A stretch of 64,000 bases of DNA from Microbacterium sp. SY138 (GTDB taxonomy: Bacteria; Actinomycetota; Actinomycetes; Actinomycetales; Microbacteriaceae). The stretch lies in assembly GCF_039729145.1 (NCBI RefSeq), contig NZ_CP155793.1, positions 2,046,001 through 2,110,000 of the forward strand, read 5' to 3'. Made by a program: the position numbers and the translations under genes. This document shows, piece by piece, positions 53,535-62,353 of this stretch. Under the pieces are notes generated by a model. The model ran no database searches and was not told the DNA's origin. It was given only the letters and a program-made list of their open reading frames with translations. How positions within the stretch are numbered: position 1 is the stretch's first letter; each line of letters starts with the position of its first letter.

Positions 53535-56405
53535 TCAGGGGCGACCCGACCCCATCGAACTCTCGAGTATCCGCCCGAAGGTGCGGGAGACCGGTGGCGT
53601 CCACAGCAGCACGATGATCGCGGCCGCGAACGCGACCGTCAAGGCCGCTCCCCAGTCCCAGCGGTCTCCGAACACGAGGACGACCGCACTCAACGCGATC
53701 GCTATGCCGAGGAAGATCGTGAGCATGAGGCGGGAGAGCCCGCTTCCGCGGCGGACCCCGGCGGCGACGGCGAAGACCAGAAGACCGAACAGGGCGATGG
53801 CGGCACCGGTGAGCGAGAAGGCCGAGGCGCTCACGTCCGGGTCGTAGCGTCCCAGGAACACCAGTATCCCGAAGCCCGTCGCCAGCGCGCCGAAGACGTA
53901 TGCGAGCACGGCGACCACCGTGGTGATCACCGTGGCGACGGGGGCCGACGAGGAGACGGGCACCGTGGAGGAGGACGTCGTCACGCGTGGAGCGTTCCTC
54001 GTCGGCACCGTCAGCACCAGACGGCGATGCACGAAGCGCACAACTTCGATGGCCGCGACCATCACGATCGTGATCCCGGTGAGCGCGACGGCGAGGTCCT
54101 CCCCCGGGTCGACGAGCACGAAGAACTCGCGAGCGCGCGGGATCGTGAACACCGCGATGAGGAAGATGAACATCGCCCCGACGACCGCCACCTTGAACCG
54201 GTTGAGCGGGCGGGCGAGGACCGCCAGAATCCAGATGCCGACGACGGCCAGGATCACGGTGGCGCCCGTGCGCAGCTGCTCCTCGTGCACACCGAGTCCA
54301 CGCGCGACGAACGTGTACCAGGTCAGCCCGAGCGCGACGACGATGCCCGACGGGATCGCGAAACTCAAAGACCGTCGGAGGAAACCCGGCACGTAGCGCG
54401 CCGCGTTCGGCATGAGCGCGAGGAAGAAGGCGGGGATGCCGATCGTGAGGCCGTCCGTGATGGAGAGCTGTCGCGGCAGGAACGGGAACTCGAGGAGGAA
54501 CGCCCCGAAGATGATCGCGAGCAGTGTCGCGTAGACCGTCTTGTTCAGGAACAGCATCGACACGCGCTCGATGTTCGCGATGACCTGGCGCCCCTCGGCG
54601 ACGACGTCCGGCAGGTGCGAGAACTGTCCGTCGAGCAGCACGAGCCTCGCAACGGCCTTCGTGGCCGGCGAGCCCGAGTTCATCGCGATGCCGATATCCG
54701 CGGACTTTATCGCGAGGGCGTCATTGACACCGTCTCCGGTCATCGCGACGGTGTGTCCGTGGCTCTGCAACGCCGTCACCATGCGCTTCTTCTGCTCGGG
54801 GGTGACGCGCCCGAACACCGTGTGCTGGTCGAGCACGTCGGCGAGCTGGGCGTCATCATCGGGAAGCTCTCTGGCATCGAAGCCGTCGGCCACGTCGAGA
54901 CCGACTTCTCGGGCGATGGCCGCCACCGTACGCGGGTTGTCGCCGGAGATGATGCGGATGCCCACCTGCTGGTGCCCGAAATAGGCGAGTGTCTGAGCGG
55001 CGTCGGGGCGCACCTGCTCGCGGAAGGTCAGCACGATGATGGCCGCGAGTCCGTCAGGGAGCCGCTCGGAGTCGACGTCGGCGTCCGAGAGCGTCGCGTG
55101 CGCGTGGCCGAGCACGAGAGTGCGGCGGCCCGTCTCGGCGAGTGCCGTCACGGTGCGCCCCAGCTCCGTCTCCGCCGATGTGGCCGCATCGCCGAACACC
55201 ATCTCCGGTGCTCCCATCACCCAGGTCCCAGGGATGCCGGTGAAAGACGCCGCACTCCATTTTCGTGCAGATGAGAACGGGATGTACCCCGACACGACGA
55301 GTGGCGAGGCGACCGGGTAGGCCGTCCGCATCGACCGTGCTGTCGGGTTCGCATCGGGCGCCGCGGCATACCAGGCAAGCGCCGCCGCCGCGTCCTCTGC
55401 CTGTTCCGGGGCGAGGCCGTGGAGGCGATGTGCCTCGTCGAAGCCGATCTCCCCGACGGTGAGCGTGCCGGTCTTGTCGAGGCAGATGACGTCGACGCGC
55501 GCGAGGCCTTCCACAGCCGGTAGTTCGTTCACCAGAACCTGCCGGCGTGCGAGTCGTGAGGCTCCGACGGCGAAGGCGATGCTCGTCATGAGTACCAGGC
55601 CGAGCGGGATCATCGCCGTCAACGACGCGATCGTGTTCACCACCGCCTGTACCCACGCGCCGTTCGAGAACACGGTCGTGTAGCCGCCGAGCACGATGAT
55701 CTGCGCGTTCAGGACGAGCAGGCCGACGGGGCCGATGATCCAACTCACCCATTTCAGCACCCGGTTGACCGAGGTGCGCAGTTCACTCGAGACGAGGGAG
55801 AAACGCTTCGCCTCCCCGGCGAAGTGGTTCGCGTAGGAATCGGCGCCCACGCGGGTCGCGATCGCGGTCCCCTCCCCTGCGACGACCACGGCTCCGGACA
55901 GCGCATCGTCGCCGGGCTGCTTCTCGACCGGGTCCGACTCCCCGGTGAGCATCGACTCATCGATCTGGAGCCCGCGCGACGCGAGAACCCGCGCATCGGC
56001 CGGCACCTGCTCGCCGGCGCGGAGCACGAGGACGTCGTCGAGGACCACGTCGCTGGGGGCGATCTCCGCCTCCTCGCCGTCTCTCAGCACCAGCGCACGC
56101 GGCGCGTTCATCAGCGCCAGACGATCGAGCGCCGACTTCGCCCGGAACTCCTGCACACATCCGATGATCGCGTTCGCGAACGCGGCGAGTCCGAAGAGTG
56201 CGTCCTGCCAGCGTCCGACCAGGAACAGCACGAAGAAGCAGGCGAAGACGATGCCGTTGAAGAGCGTGAACACGTTCGCGCGCACGATGCTCCAGGCGCT
56301 GCGACTCGTGTCGGCAACGAAGGCGTTCGTCTTTCCGGCGGCGACGCGTTCGGAGACCTGAGCTTGCGTGAGACCGGTTGAGACGTCTGCGGGGGTCGTG
56401 TCCAC
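53535..56405 (-). CDS. P-type cation-transporting ATPase (CtpE-like)
   Basis: 956 residues from GTG at 56405. P-ATPase motifs: TGES (154-157, actuator), membrane MIPLGL (265-270, where CPx pumps have CPC and Ca pumps PEGL), phosphorylation site CLDKTGTLT with D310, and hinge MTGDGVNDALAIKSADIGIAM (GDGVND 557-562). No N-terminal metal-binding domain. About ten helices, with extra hydrophobic segments after residue 640. The layout matches the mycobacterial CtpE group, calcium-linked by published work on CtpE; ion specificity here is inferred. TATATT ends 7 nt before the GTG, indicating leaderless expression. Confidence 0.9.
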   Translation of the reverse strand: MDTTPADVSTGLTQAQVSERVAAGKTNAFVADTSRSAWSIVRANVFTLFNGIVFACFFVLFLVGRWQDALFGLAAFANAIIGCVQEFRAKSALDRLALMNAPRALVLRDGEEAEIAPSDVVLDDVLVLRAGEQVPADARVLASRGLQIDESMLTGESDPVEKQPGDDALSGAVVVAGEGTAIATRVGADSYANHFAGEAKRFSLVSSELRTSVNRVLKWVSWIIGPVGLLVLNAQIIVLGGYTTVFSNGAWVQAVVNTIASLTAMIPLGLVLMTSIAFAVGASRLARRQVLVNELPAVEGLARVDVICLDKTGTLTVGEIGFDEAHRLHGLAPEQAEDAAAALAWYAAAPDANPTARSMRTAYPVASPLVVSGYIPFSSARKWSAASFTGIPGTWVMGAPEMVFGDAATSAETELGRTVTALAETGRRTLVLGHAHATLSDADVDSERLPDGLAAIIVLTFREQVRPDAAQTLAYFGHQQVGIRIISGDNPRTVAAIAREVGLDVADGFDARELPDDDAQLADVLDQHTVFGRVTPEQKKRMVTALQSHGHTVAMTGDGVNDALAIKSADIGIAMNSGSPATKAVARLVLLDGQFSHLPDVVAEGRQVIANIERVSMLFLNKTVYATLLAIIFGAFLLEFPFLPRQLSITDGLTIGIPAFFLALMPNAARYVPGFLRRSLSFAIPSGIVVALGLTWYTFVARGLGVHEEQLRTGATVILAVVGIWILAVLARPLNRFKVAVVGAMFIFLIAVFTIPRAREFFVLVDPGEDLAVALTGITIVMVAAIEVVRFVHRRLVLTVPTRNAPRVTTSSSTVPVSSSAPVATVITTVVAVLAYVFGALATGFGILVFLGRYDPDVSASAFSLTGAAIALFGLLVFAVAAGVRRGSGLSRLMLTIFLGIAIALSAVVLVFGDRWDWGAALTVAFAAAIIVLLWTPPVSRTFGRILESSMGSGRP

Positions 56406-56412
56406 AGACTTC

Positions 56413-56418
56413 AATATA
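56413..56418 (-). promoter_or_regulatory. Putative -10 box of the P-type ATPase gene
   Basis: TATATT on the minus strand, then GAAGTCT and the GTG at 56405. It also decides against the in-frame TTG at 56414, which overlaps the box. Confidence 0.5.
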
Positions 56419-56463
56419 GGTCCACGACATCGGTACCCAGGCGTCTGAGCGGACATGAAAAGA

Positions 56464-56495
56464 CCCGCCTCCCTAGTGATCACTGGGGAGGCGGG
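56464..56495 (-). terminator. Terminator of tmRNA
   Basis: CCCGCCTCCC (56464-56473) pairs with GGGAGGCGGG (56486-56495), and the inner AGTGATCACT is itself palindromic, so the stem is nearly uninterrupted. On the minus strand TCTTTTC follows. It is 24 nt after the tmRNA 3' end. Confidence 0.85.
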
Positions 56496-56519
56496 CCTCA
56501 TTCCTGTGTGACAGCGACA

Positions 56520-56889
56520 TGGTGGAGCTGGGGGGAATCGAACCCCCGTCCAACGCTGAGTCTCCACGCCTTCTCCGGGCGCAGTCTGTGAAGACGTTCT
56601 GCTCGGCTCCGACCTTTGTCACAGACACCTAAGTCGACGAGCCCAGCCTGGGAAGAGTCCCACGTGACGTCCAGACGCCATCACGCAGCAAGATTCCTAG
56701 ATGACGCCAGGATCCGTATCGGAATCACATACGGCCTGACGGACTATCGGGCTCGCTTATGCAGCGAGGGCGAAGTCGTTGCGCTTGGTTTCGGCAACTA
56801 TTGTTTTGCAGAGAGCGTTTACGAGATAACTCTGCATCCTCGGCCCGCTTCTCGTGGATTCACAGGCGCTGTCGAAACCGATCAGCCCC
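56520..56889 (-). ncRNA. ssrA: tmRNA (transfer-messenger RNA)
   Basis: 370 nt. The 5' end reads GGGGCTGATCGGTTTCGACAG and the 3' end has GGGGGTTCGATTCCCCC (T arm) followed by AGCTCCACCA, so GGGGCTG pairs with CAGCTCC as the tRNA-Ala-like acceptor; CCA is encoded. The internal tag frame encodes AETKRNDFALAA and a TAA stop (56757-56795). It rescues stalled ribosomes with SmpB, whose gene is not in the window. The LAA-type tail is the usual Clp degradation signal. Confidence 0.96.
56757..56795 (-). other. tmRNA proteolysis-tag reading frame
   Basis: After AACAATAGTT the codons GCC GAA ACC AAG CGC AAC GAC TTC GCC CTC GCT GCA TAA encode AETKRNDFALAA. The resume codon is taken as GCC by analogy with other tmRNAs. 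Confidence 0.85.
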
Positions 56890-57018
56890 GTGGTCCTTCT
56901 CTCGAAGGAGCCGCTGTCACACTGTGGAATTACCATCCCGGGTGAGGAACACCCGAGCATCACAGACTACAACGTTCTCCGCCGCCACGCCATTCCACGG
57001 CGGGTCCAGCCGCTGGCG

Positions 57019-57024
57019 TAGAGT
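57019..57024 (+). promoter_or_regulatory. Putative -10 box of the SIMPL-domain gene
   Basis: TAGAGT ends 6 nt before the ATG at 57031. No ribosome site is present in CGCCCC. Confidence 0.45.
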
Positions 57025-57030
57025 CGCCCC

Positions 57031-57696
57031 ATGAGCGAAGTCACCGTCACCGTCCGCGGCGAGCATGAAGCGCGAGTCGCGCCGGAGCGCGCCACCATCC
57101 GTGTCGGGGTACGCGCCGAGGGCCCCGAGCGCACCACGGTCGTCGAGAACGTGATGCGGCTCGCCGAGCCGGTGCGCGCGAGCATCACCGAGCGCGCAGA
57201 CGCCGGCAGCGTCGTCGACTGGACCAGCAAGCGGCTCTCGGTGCGCGCCGAACGCCCCTGGAGCAGCGAGGGCAAGCGCCTCGCCCCCGTCTACTACGCC
57301 AGCATCGACTACACCGCCACCTTCGCGGAAGCATCCGAGCTCTCGCTGTGGGTCTCCGACATCTCCCCCTGGGACGGCGTCGAGGTCGGCGGGGTGGACT
57401 GGCACCTCACGCCCGAGACACGCACGCGGATCGAGCGCGATGTGGCGGCGGACGCTGTCGGTGTCGCCGTGACCCGAGCCGAGGCTTACGCGGGCGCGCT
57501 CGGCCTCGGTGAGGTCACGCCGCTGGAGATCGCCGATACCGGCCTCATCTCCAGCGGACAGCCGTCACCTGGGGCTCCGATGCTCAAAGCGCGTGGAGGT
57601 GTGGCGTTCGCCGCCGACTCGGCACCGGCCATGGAGTACGAGCCCGAGGAGATCGTCATCTCCGCAACGGTGGAGGCGCGGTTCCTCGCGCGATAG
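57031..57696 (+). CDS. SIMPL domain-containing protein (DUF541)
   Basis: 221 residues with the DUF541 pattern: VTVRGEHEARVAPERATIRVGVRAEG at the N-terminus, ASIDYTATFAEASELSLWV in the middle and a C-terminal PAMEYEPEEIVISATVEARFLA. Most SIMPL proteins are exported; this one lacks a signal peptide and membrane segment, so it appears cytoplasmic. The molecular role of the family is poorly known. It converges with hflX, their stops being 6 nt apart. Confidence 0.85.
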   Translation: MSEVTVTVRGEHEARVAPERATIRVGVRAEGPERTTVVENVMRLAEPVRASITERADAGSVVDWTSKRLSVRAERPWSSEGKRLAPVYYASIDYTATFAEASELSLWVSDISPWDGVEVGGVDWHLTPETRTRIERDVAADAVGVAVTRAEAYAGALGLGEVTPLEIADTGLISSGQPSPGAPMLKARGGVAFAADSAPAMEYEPEEIVISATVEARFLAR

Positions 57697-57702
57697 TCGC
57701 GT

Positions 57703-59214
57703 TCAGCCGTGGGCGGTGAAAGGAGCCAGTTCCGCGGCGAGACGCTCTGACACGCGTGCATGCACCGCGGTGCCATCCTCTCGATGGTCCACGGAGAGGA
57801 GCATGCCCGACTCGTGGATCGCTGCCACGAGATCGCCGCGGTCATACGGAATCACGGCATGCACCTCGACGGCGGGCTTCGGGAGCGCTTCTTCGACGGC
57901 TGCGCGCAGTTCCGCGATTCCCTCGCCCGACCGCGACGACACGAAGTGGGCGTGCGGCTGAAGGCCTCGGAGCACGAGCCTCTCGTCCTCCGCGATCAGA
58001 TCGGCCTTGTTGAAGACGACGATCTCCGGAAGGTCACGGACGCCGACATCCCCGAGCACGTCGCGCACGGTCTGCAGCTGACCCGCCGGGTCGGGATGCG
58101 AACCGTCGACGACGTGGAGCACGACGTCGGCCTCGCCGACCTCTTCCAGGGTCGACCGGAACGCTTCGACGAGCTGATGCGGGAGATTGCGCACGAACCC
58201 GACGGTGTCCGTGAGCGTGTAGACGCGACCGTCCTCCGTCTCCGTACGACGCACGGTCGCATCCAGCGTCGCGAACAGGGCATTCTCGACCAGGACGCCA
58301 GCGCTGGTCAGCGCATTGAGCAGACTCGACTTGCCGGCGTTCGTATATCCGGCGATCGCGACGGAAGGAATCGTGTTCCGCTTGCGCTCGGCGCGCTTGG
58401 CGTCGCGGGCAGGGCCGAAGTCTCGGATCTGGCGTCGAAGCAGAGCCATCTTCGTGCGGATCCGTCGGCGATCGAGTTCGATCTTGGTTTCACCGGGACC
58501 GCGCGAGCCCATGCCTGCGCCGCCGGCGCCGACCTGACCGCCGGCTTGGCGGCTCATCGAGTCACCCCAACCGCGAAGACGAGGCAGCAGATACTCGAGC
58601 TGGGCGAGCTCGACCTGGGCCTTGCCTTCTCGGCTCTTCGCGTGTTGGCTGAAGATGTCGAGGATCACGGTGGTGCGGTCGATGACCTTGACCTTGACGA
58701 CGTCCTCGAGAGCGCGTCGTTGGCTCGGCGCGAGCTCCGTGTCGGCGATGACGGTGTCGGCCCCGACAGCGGCGACGATGTCTCTGAGCTCCTGGGCCTT
58801 TCCGCGGCCGAGGTATGTCGCGGCGTCGGGGTGCGGGCGGCGCTGCAGGACACCGTCGAGCACGACGGCGCCGGCGGTCTCCGCCAGAGCAGCGAGTTCC
58901 CGCAGAGAGTTCTCGGCATCTTCCTGCGCCCCCTGGGGGTAGACCCCCACCAGTACGACGTTCTCGAGTCGCAACTGCCGGTACTCGACCTCGGTGACAT
59001 CCTCGAGCTCTGTCGAGAGTCCACCGACGCGTCGGAGAGCGTGTCGGTCTTCGAGATCCCACTGCACGCCGTCCGTACTCGCGTGCGATGCCGTCGATTC
59101 GTCCTGCAGCGCCTGTGCGGCGCCGAAGACGTGGACGTCCGAGCGCTTCTCCGCGTTCGCGAGCACACGATCGACCGTGTGGTCGTCGGTGGAGGGTGTG
59201 GTGGTCTCCGTCAT
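57703..59214 (-). CDS. hflX: GTPase HflX
   Basis: 503 residues. N-terminal HflX domain (about 90-290) with TYLGRGKAQELRD and IADTELAPSQRRALEDVVKVKVIDRTTVILDIFSQHAKSREGKAQVELAQLEYLLPRL, a glycine-rich loop GGQVGAGGAGMGSRGPGETKIE, and a G domain with G1 GYTNAGKSSLLNAL, G3 DTVGFVRNLP and G4 NKAD. It splits stalled or heat-damaged ribosomes. ATG with AAGGAA upstream. It is divergent from the methyltransferase gene, in the conserved miaB-miaA-dapF-hflX neighbourhood. Confidence 0.96.
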   Translation of the reverse strand: MTETTTPSTDDHTVDRVLANAEKRSDVHVFGAAQALQDESTASHASTDGVQWDLEDRHALRRVGGLSTELEDVTEVEYRQLRLENVVLVGVYPQGAQEDAENSLRELAALAETAGAVVLDGVLQRRPHPDAATYLGRGKAQELRDIVAAVGADTVIADTELAPSQRRALEDVVKVKVIDRTTVILDIFSQHAKSREGKAQVELAQLEYLLPRLRGWGDSMSRQAGGQVGAGGAGMGSRGPGETKIELDRRRIRTKMALLRRQIRDFGPARDAKRAERKRNTIPSVAIAGYTNAGKSSLLNALTSAGVLVENALFATLDATVRRTETEDGRVYTLTDTVGFVRNLPHQLVEAFRSTLEEVGEADVVLHVVDGSHPDPAGQLQTVRDVLGDVGVRDLPEIVVFNKADLIAEDERLVLRGLQPHAHFVSSRSGEGIAELRAAVEEALPKPAVEVHAVIPYDRGDLVAAIHESGMLLSVDHREDGTAVHARVSERLAAELAPFTAHG

Positions 59215-59270
59215 CCGTTCCTTGTCTCTGGGATTTGTTGCGAGCCTTAACCTTAGCCCGCGCTGTCCGG

Positions 59271-59276
59271 TACGCT
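59271..59276 (+). promoter_or_regulatory. Putative -10 box of the RsmC-like methyltransferase gene
   Basis: TACGCT ends 6 nt before the ATG at 59283. No ribosome site is visible, so the message is probably leaderless. Confidence 0.5.
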
Positions 59277-59282
59277 CACCGT

Positions 59283-59924
59283 ATGGGGTCAGATCACTAC
59301 TTCACTGCGGCCCCGGCAAGCCCCGAGAATCTGCGTAAGATCCGCGTATCACTCGCGGGTCGAGAGCTCGAAGTCACCACCGCCGGTGGGGTCTTCAGCC
59401 CGGATCGTCTCGACGCCGGCACTGCAGTGCTCCTCGCCAACATGCCCCCGGTACCCCCGGGCGGCGATCTTCTCGACCTCGGCAGCGGTTGGGGTCCGGT
59501 GACATTGTCGATGGCCCTGGCCGCTCCCCATGCGACGGTATGGGCCGTCGACGTGAATGAGCGTGCCCTCGATCTGGTGCGTCGCAACGCCGCAGCTCTC
59601 GGGCTCACCAATGTCAACGCATCCCTGCCCGACGATGTTCCCGAGCACGTCTCATTCCGCACGATCCGATCGAATCCGCCGATCCGCGTCGGGAAGAACG
59701 AACTCCACGGCCTTCTGGAGCGATGGATCCCGCGCCTCGACGAGCGCAGTGATGCCTGGCTGGTCGTGCAGCGCAATCTCGGTGCGGATTCGCTCCAGCG
59801 GTGGATCGGATCGACCTTCCAGCCCGGCTACAGCGTCTTCCGCACCGCTACGGGCAAGGGCTATCGCATCCTGAAGGTGCGCAAGCACGGAAACCCGCCG
59901 ACGGAGCCGATCATTCTCGGATGA
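59283..59924 (+). CDS. RsmC/RlmG-like class I SAM methyltransferase
   Basis: 213 residues: single MTS domain with motif I LLDLGSGWGPVTLSMALA (about 61-78), VDVNERALDLVRRNAAALGL and the catalytic SNPPIRVGK typical of N2-guanine rRNA methyltransferases. It is half the length of E. coli RsmC and lacks its N-terminal domain, as is common in Gram-positives. Probable target 16S rRNA G1207 by family. It converges with dapF. Confidence 0.88.
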   Translation: MGSDHYFTAAPASPENLRKIRVSLAGRELEVTTAGGVFSPDRLDAGTAVLLANMPPVPPGGDLLDLGSGWGPVTLSMALAAPHATVWAVDVNERALDLVRRNAAALGLTNVNASLPDDVPEHVSFRTIRSNPPIRVGKNELHGLLERWIPRLDERSDAWLVVQRNLGADSLQRWIGSTFQPGYSVFRTATGKGYRILKVRKHGNPPTEPIILG

Positions 59925-59961
59925 GGCCGATGCGGGCCTGCCGAAGCCGACGGTCGGGACC

Positions 59962-60834
59962 TCAGGCGAGGTCGACCTCACCTTGGAACACGAGCTGAGC
60001 CGGCCCGGACAGAGCGACGTGCTCGCCGTCTTCCGCCGGGAACATCCGAACGCCGAGCGTCCCCCCGGGCACCTCGACCTGCCAGTTGCTCGGAGCGTTC
60101 TCGCCCGCCCAGTAGCGCACCGCCAGGGCCGTCGCCGCGACACCCGTGCCGCAACTCAGAGTCTCTCCGACCCCGCGCTCATAGACACGCATGCTCACAT
60201 GTCCGATACCGTCGCGCACGAGCGGTTCGCCGGGTACGACGAACTCGATGTTGGCTCCCGCGGGCAGCAGCGGGTCGAGGCCGGGCGCACGGTGGAGCTC
60301 GAGGGACGCGAGCTCAGCCTCCGACGCGAGCGCCACCACGACGTGCGGATTCCCGACGTCGATTCCGAGACCTGGACGGGTGACAGACAGGCCGTCCACT
60401 CGAACGAGCGGGTCGTCCCCGGAGAGCTTCCACCGGCCGAGGTCGACCTGATATCCCGTCGCGCTTCGGGTGACATCGCGCACTCCCGCCCGCGTGCCGA
60501 TCGGCAAGGTCGAGCCGGGTTCGATCGCCGCAAGGCCGGAGCGCACGAGATAGTGGGCGAACACGCGGACGCCGTTCCCGCACATCTCGGCGACCGATCC
60601 GTCGGCATTGCGGTAGTCCATGAACCATTCCGCCTGTGGCTCTTCGTCGAGTGCAGCCGCACCGTCGGGAATCGCCGACGACTTCACCACGCGGAGGATT
60701 CCGTCTGCACCGATGCCGAAGTGACGATCGCAGAGCACGGCGACCTGCTCGACGGTGAGGTCGAGCTCACCGTCCGGGTCAGCGATGATGATGAAATCGT
60801 TGCCCGTGCCGTGCCCCTTGGTGAATGCGACCAT
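59962..60834 (-). CDS. dapF: Diaminopimelate epimerase
   Basis: 290 residues. The two catalytic cysteines lie in EMCGNGVR (C85) and LSCGTGVAA (C228), with the N-terminal [13 protein letters not shown] signature. It converts LL- to meso-diaminopimelate for lysine and peptidoglycan. No ribosome site; TAGACT ends 6 nt before the ATG and its TAG is the stop codon of the upstream RibD-C gene. Confidence 0.96.
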   Translation of the reverse strand: MVAFTKGHGTGNDFIIIADPDGELDLTVEQVAVLCDRHFGIGADGILRVVKSSAIPDGAAALDEEPQAEWFMDYRNADGSVAEMCGNGVRVFAHYLVRSGLAAIEPGSTLPIGTRAGVRDVTRSATGYQVDLGRWKLSGDDPLVRVDGLSVTRPGLGIDVGNPHVVVALASEAELASLELHRAPGLDPLLPAGANIEFVVPGEPLVRDGIGHVSMRVYERGVGETLSCGTGVAATALAVRYWAGENAPSNWQVEVPGGTLGVRMFPAEDGEHVALSGPAQLVFQGEVDLA

Positions 60835-60840
60835 GGGTCC

Positions 60841-60846
60841 AGTCTA
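60841..60846 (-). promoter_or_regulatory. -10 box of dapF, sharing bases with the upstream stop codon
   Basis: TAGACT on the minus strand, then GGACCC and the dapF ATG. Bases 60846-60844 are the TAG stop of the RibD-C gene. It has the same hexamer and spacing as the otsB/ilvD junction. Confidence 0.5.
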
Positions 60847-61392
60847 GAGATCGTCGCGGACTTCTCCGTCCCGCGCGAGCCGGTACCGACCGCAGAGAAA
60901 GTTCCGGTTTCGCGCCACCTCGATCAGCTCGAGGTCGAGTCTGCGCGGCAACAACGGGGCGCCCGAGCCGAGTGTGACGGGTGCGTACTGCACCCACACC
61001 TCATCGAGCAGGCCGGCGTCGGCGAACTGCCCCGCCAGGTCTCCGCCGCCCACGACCCAGAGGTCCTTCCCACCCGCCGCCTGCGCCATCTCCGCGTGCA
61101 CCGTGCGGATGTCGGCCTGCGTCAGTCGGACATCGCCACCCTTCGGGAGGTCGAGTCGACGGTGGGTGAACACCCACGTGGGCTGGCTGTACCCCCAGCG
61201 GCCCTCTTCATGGCGCATCACCCACTCGTAGGTGGAGGACCCCATCGCCAGGGCGCCGATGTTCCGCTCGAAACCCGTGTACGCCATCGGTCCGTCTTGG
61301 TCGATGTCCTGTGTGAGCAACCAGTCCAATGAGTGCTCCTCGGTGGCGATGAACCCGTCGAGGCTGGAGGCCGTGTAGAAGTGCGTCGTCAT
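60844..61392 (-). CDS. Dihydrofolate reductase-like (RibD C-terminal) family protein
   Basis: 182 residues with the RibD_C fold: FYTASSLDGFIATEEHSLDWLLTQD, GALAMGSSTYEWVM, WVFTHRRLDLPKGGDVRLT and DLWVVGGGDLAGQFADAGLLDEVWVQYAPVTLGSGAPLLP. These NADPH-binding proteins are stand-alone relatives of the riboflavin reductase; most have no known substrate. It is inserted between dapF and miaA, which are adjacent in many relatives. Confidence 0.88.
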   Translation of the reverse strand: MTTHFYTASSLDGFIATEEHSLDWLLTQDIDQDGPMAYTGFERNIGALAMGSSTYEWVMRHEEGRWGYSQPTWVFTHRRLDLPKGGDVRLTQADIRTVHAEMAQAAGGKDLWVVGGGDLAGQFADAGLLDEVWVQYAPVTLGSGAPLLPRRLDLELIEVARNRNFLCGRYRLARDGEVRDDL

Positions 61393-61426
61393 CCGGCCAG
61401 CTTCGCAGCACCCTCCGACATCGAGA

Positions 61427-62353
61427 TCAGGCGTGGAGAAGCGTCACGGCCCGCACCGGAGCCTCCCACCACTCCAGGTCGGGATACCGCTTGAACCAGG
61501 ACACCTGGCGTCGCGCATAGCGTCTCGTGAGCGCCTGGGTCTGTGCGATCGCCTCACGCTCCGTGAGGCCGCCGTCGAGCTGGGCCAGGGCCTGCGCGTA
61601 CCCGATCGCGCGAGGAGCCGTTCCTCCACGCTCGAGCCCGTGCGCACGAAGATCCTCGACTTCGGCGAGGAGGCCGCCCTTCCACATGCGCTCGACTCTG
61701 GAGTCCAGCCGCTCCACGAGAGAGGGGCGGTCCACATGCAGACCGATGAGACGAGTATGCGGATGCCACAGGACAGGCTTCTCCGGAAGCGAGGCACCGT
61801 GCGTCTCGCTCCCCTGCTCGAGAACCTCGAGCGCACGGATGATGCGGCGCGGATTCTGTGGATCGACGCGAGTAGCCGCTTGCGGGTCGAGAGTTCGCAG
61901 ACGTTCGAGCAGATGCGCGGCCCCTCGGGTCTCGAGCTCTTGTTCGAGACGATCCCGCAGTTCCGGGTCGCGCGGAGGGAATCGGAAGTCGTAGACGACA
62001 CTCGATACATAGAGACCGGATCCTCCGACGAGGATCGCGTCTCCTCCCCCGCGGTGGATCTCTTCGATCGCCTCACGAGCTCTCGGCTGGTACCACGCGA
62101 CAGCCGCATCTTCGTCGACGTCGAGTACGTCGAAGAGGTGGTGCGGGATGCCCCGGCGTTCCGTCATCGAGACCTTCGCGGTGCCGACGTCCATCCCGCG
62201 ATAGAGCTGCATGGCATCGGCGTTCACGACCTCGGCGGGGTTTCCCTCCGCACGCAGCGTCTCGGCCAGCTCGATCGCGAGATCGCTCTTACCGGTGCCG
62301 GTCGCCCCGACGATCGCCCAGAGACGTGGCGCTGGCACGTTCCGTCCGGTCAC
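61427..62353 (-). CDS. miaA: tRNA dimethylallyltransferase
   Basis: 308 residues from GTG overlapping the miaB stop (GTGA). P-loop [19 protein letters not shown] (about 14-32), [17 protein letters not shown] (substrate-binding D-S/A-x-Q region; the usual DSRQ is DAMQ, as in actinobacteria), [12 protein letters not shown] and the C-terminal [12 protein letters not shown]. It adds dimethylallyl to A37 of tRNAs reading U-starting codons. MiaB then thiomethylates the product, so the overlap joins consecutive steps. Confidence 0.96.
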   Translation of the reverse strand: MTGRNVPAPRLWAIVGATGTGKSDLAIELAETLRAEGNPAEVVNADAMQLYRGMDVGTAKVSMTERRGIPHHLFDVLDVDEDAAVAWYQPRAREAIEEIHRGGGDAILVGGSGLYVSSVVYDFRFPPRDPELRDRLEQELETRGAAHLLERLRTLDPQAATRVDPQNPRRIIRALEVLEQGSETHGASLPEKPVLWHPHTRLIGLHVDRPSLVERLDSRVERMWKGGLLAEVEDLRAHGLERGGTAPRAIGYAQALAQLDGGLTEREAIAQTQALTRRYARRQVSWFKRYPDLEWWEAPVRAVTLLHA

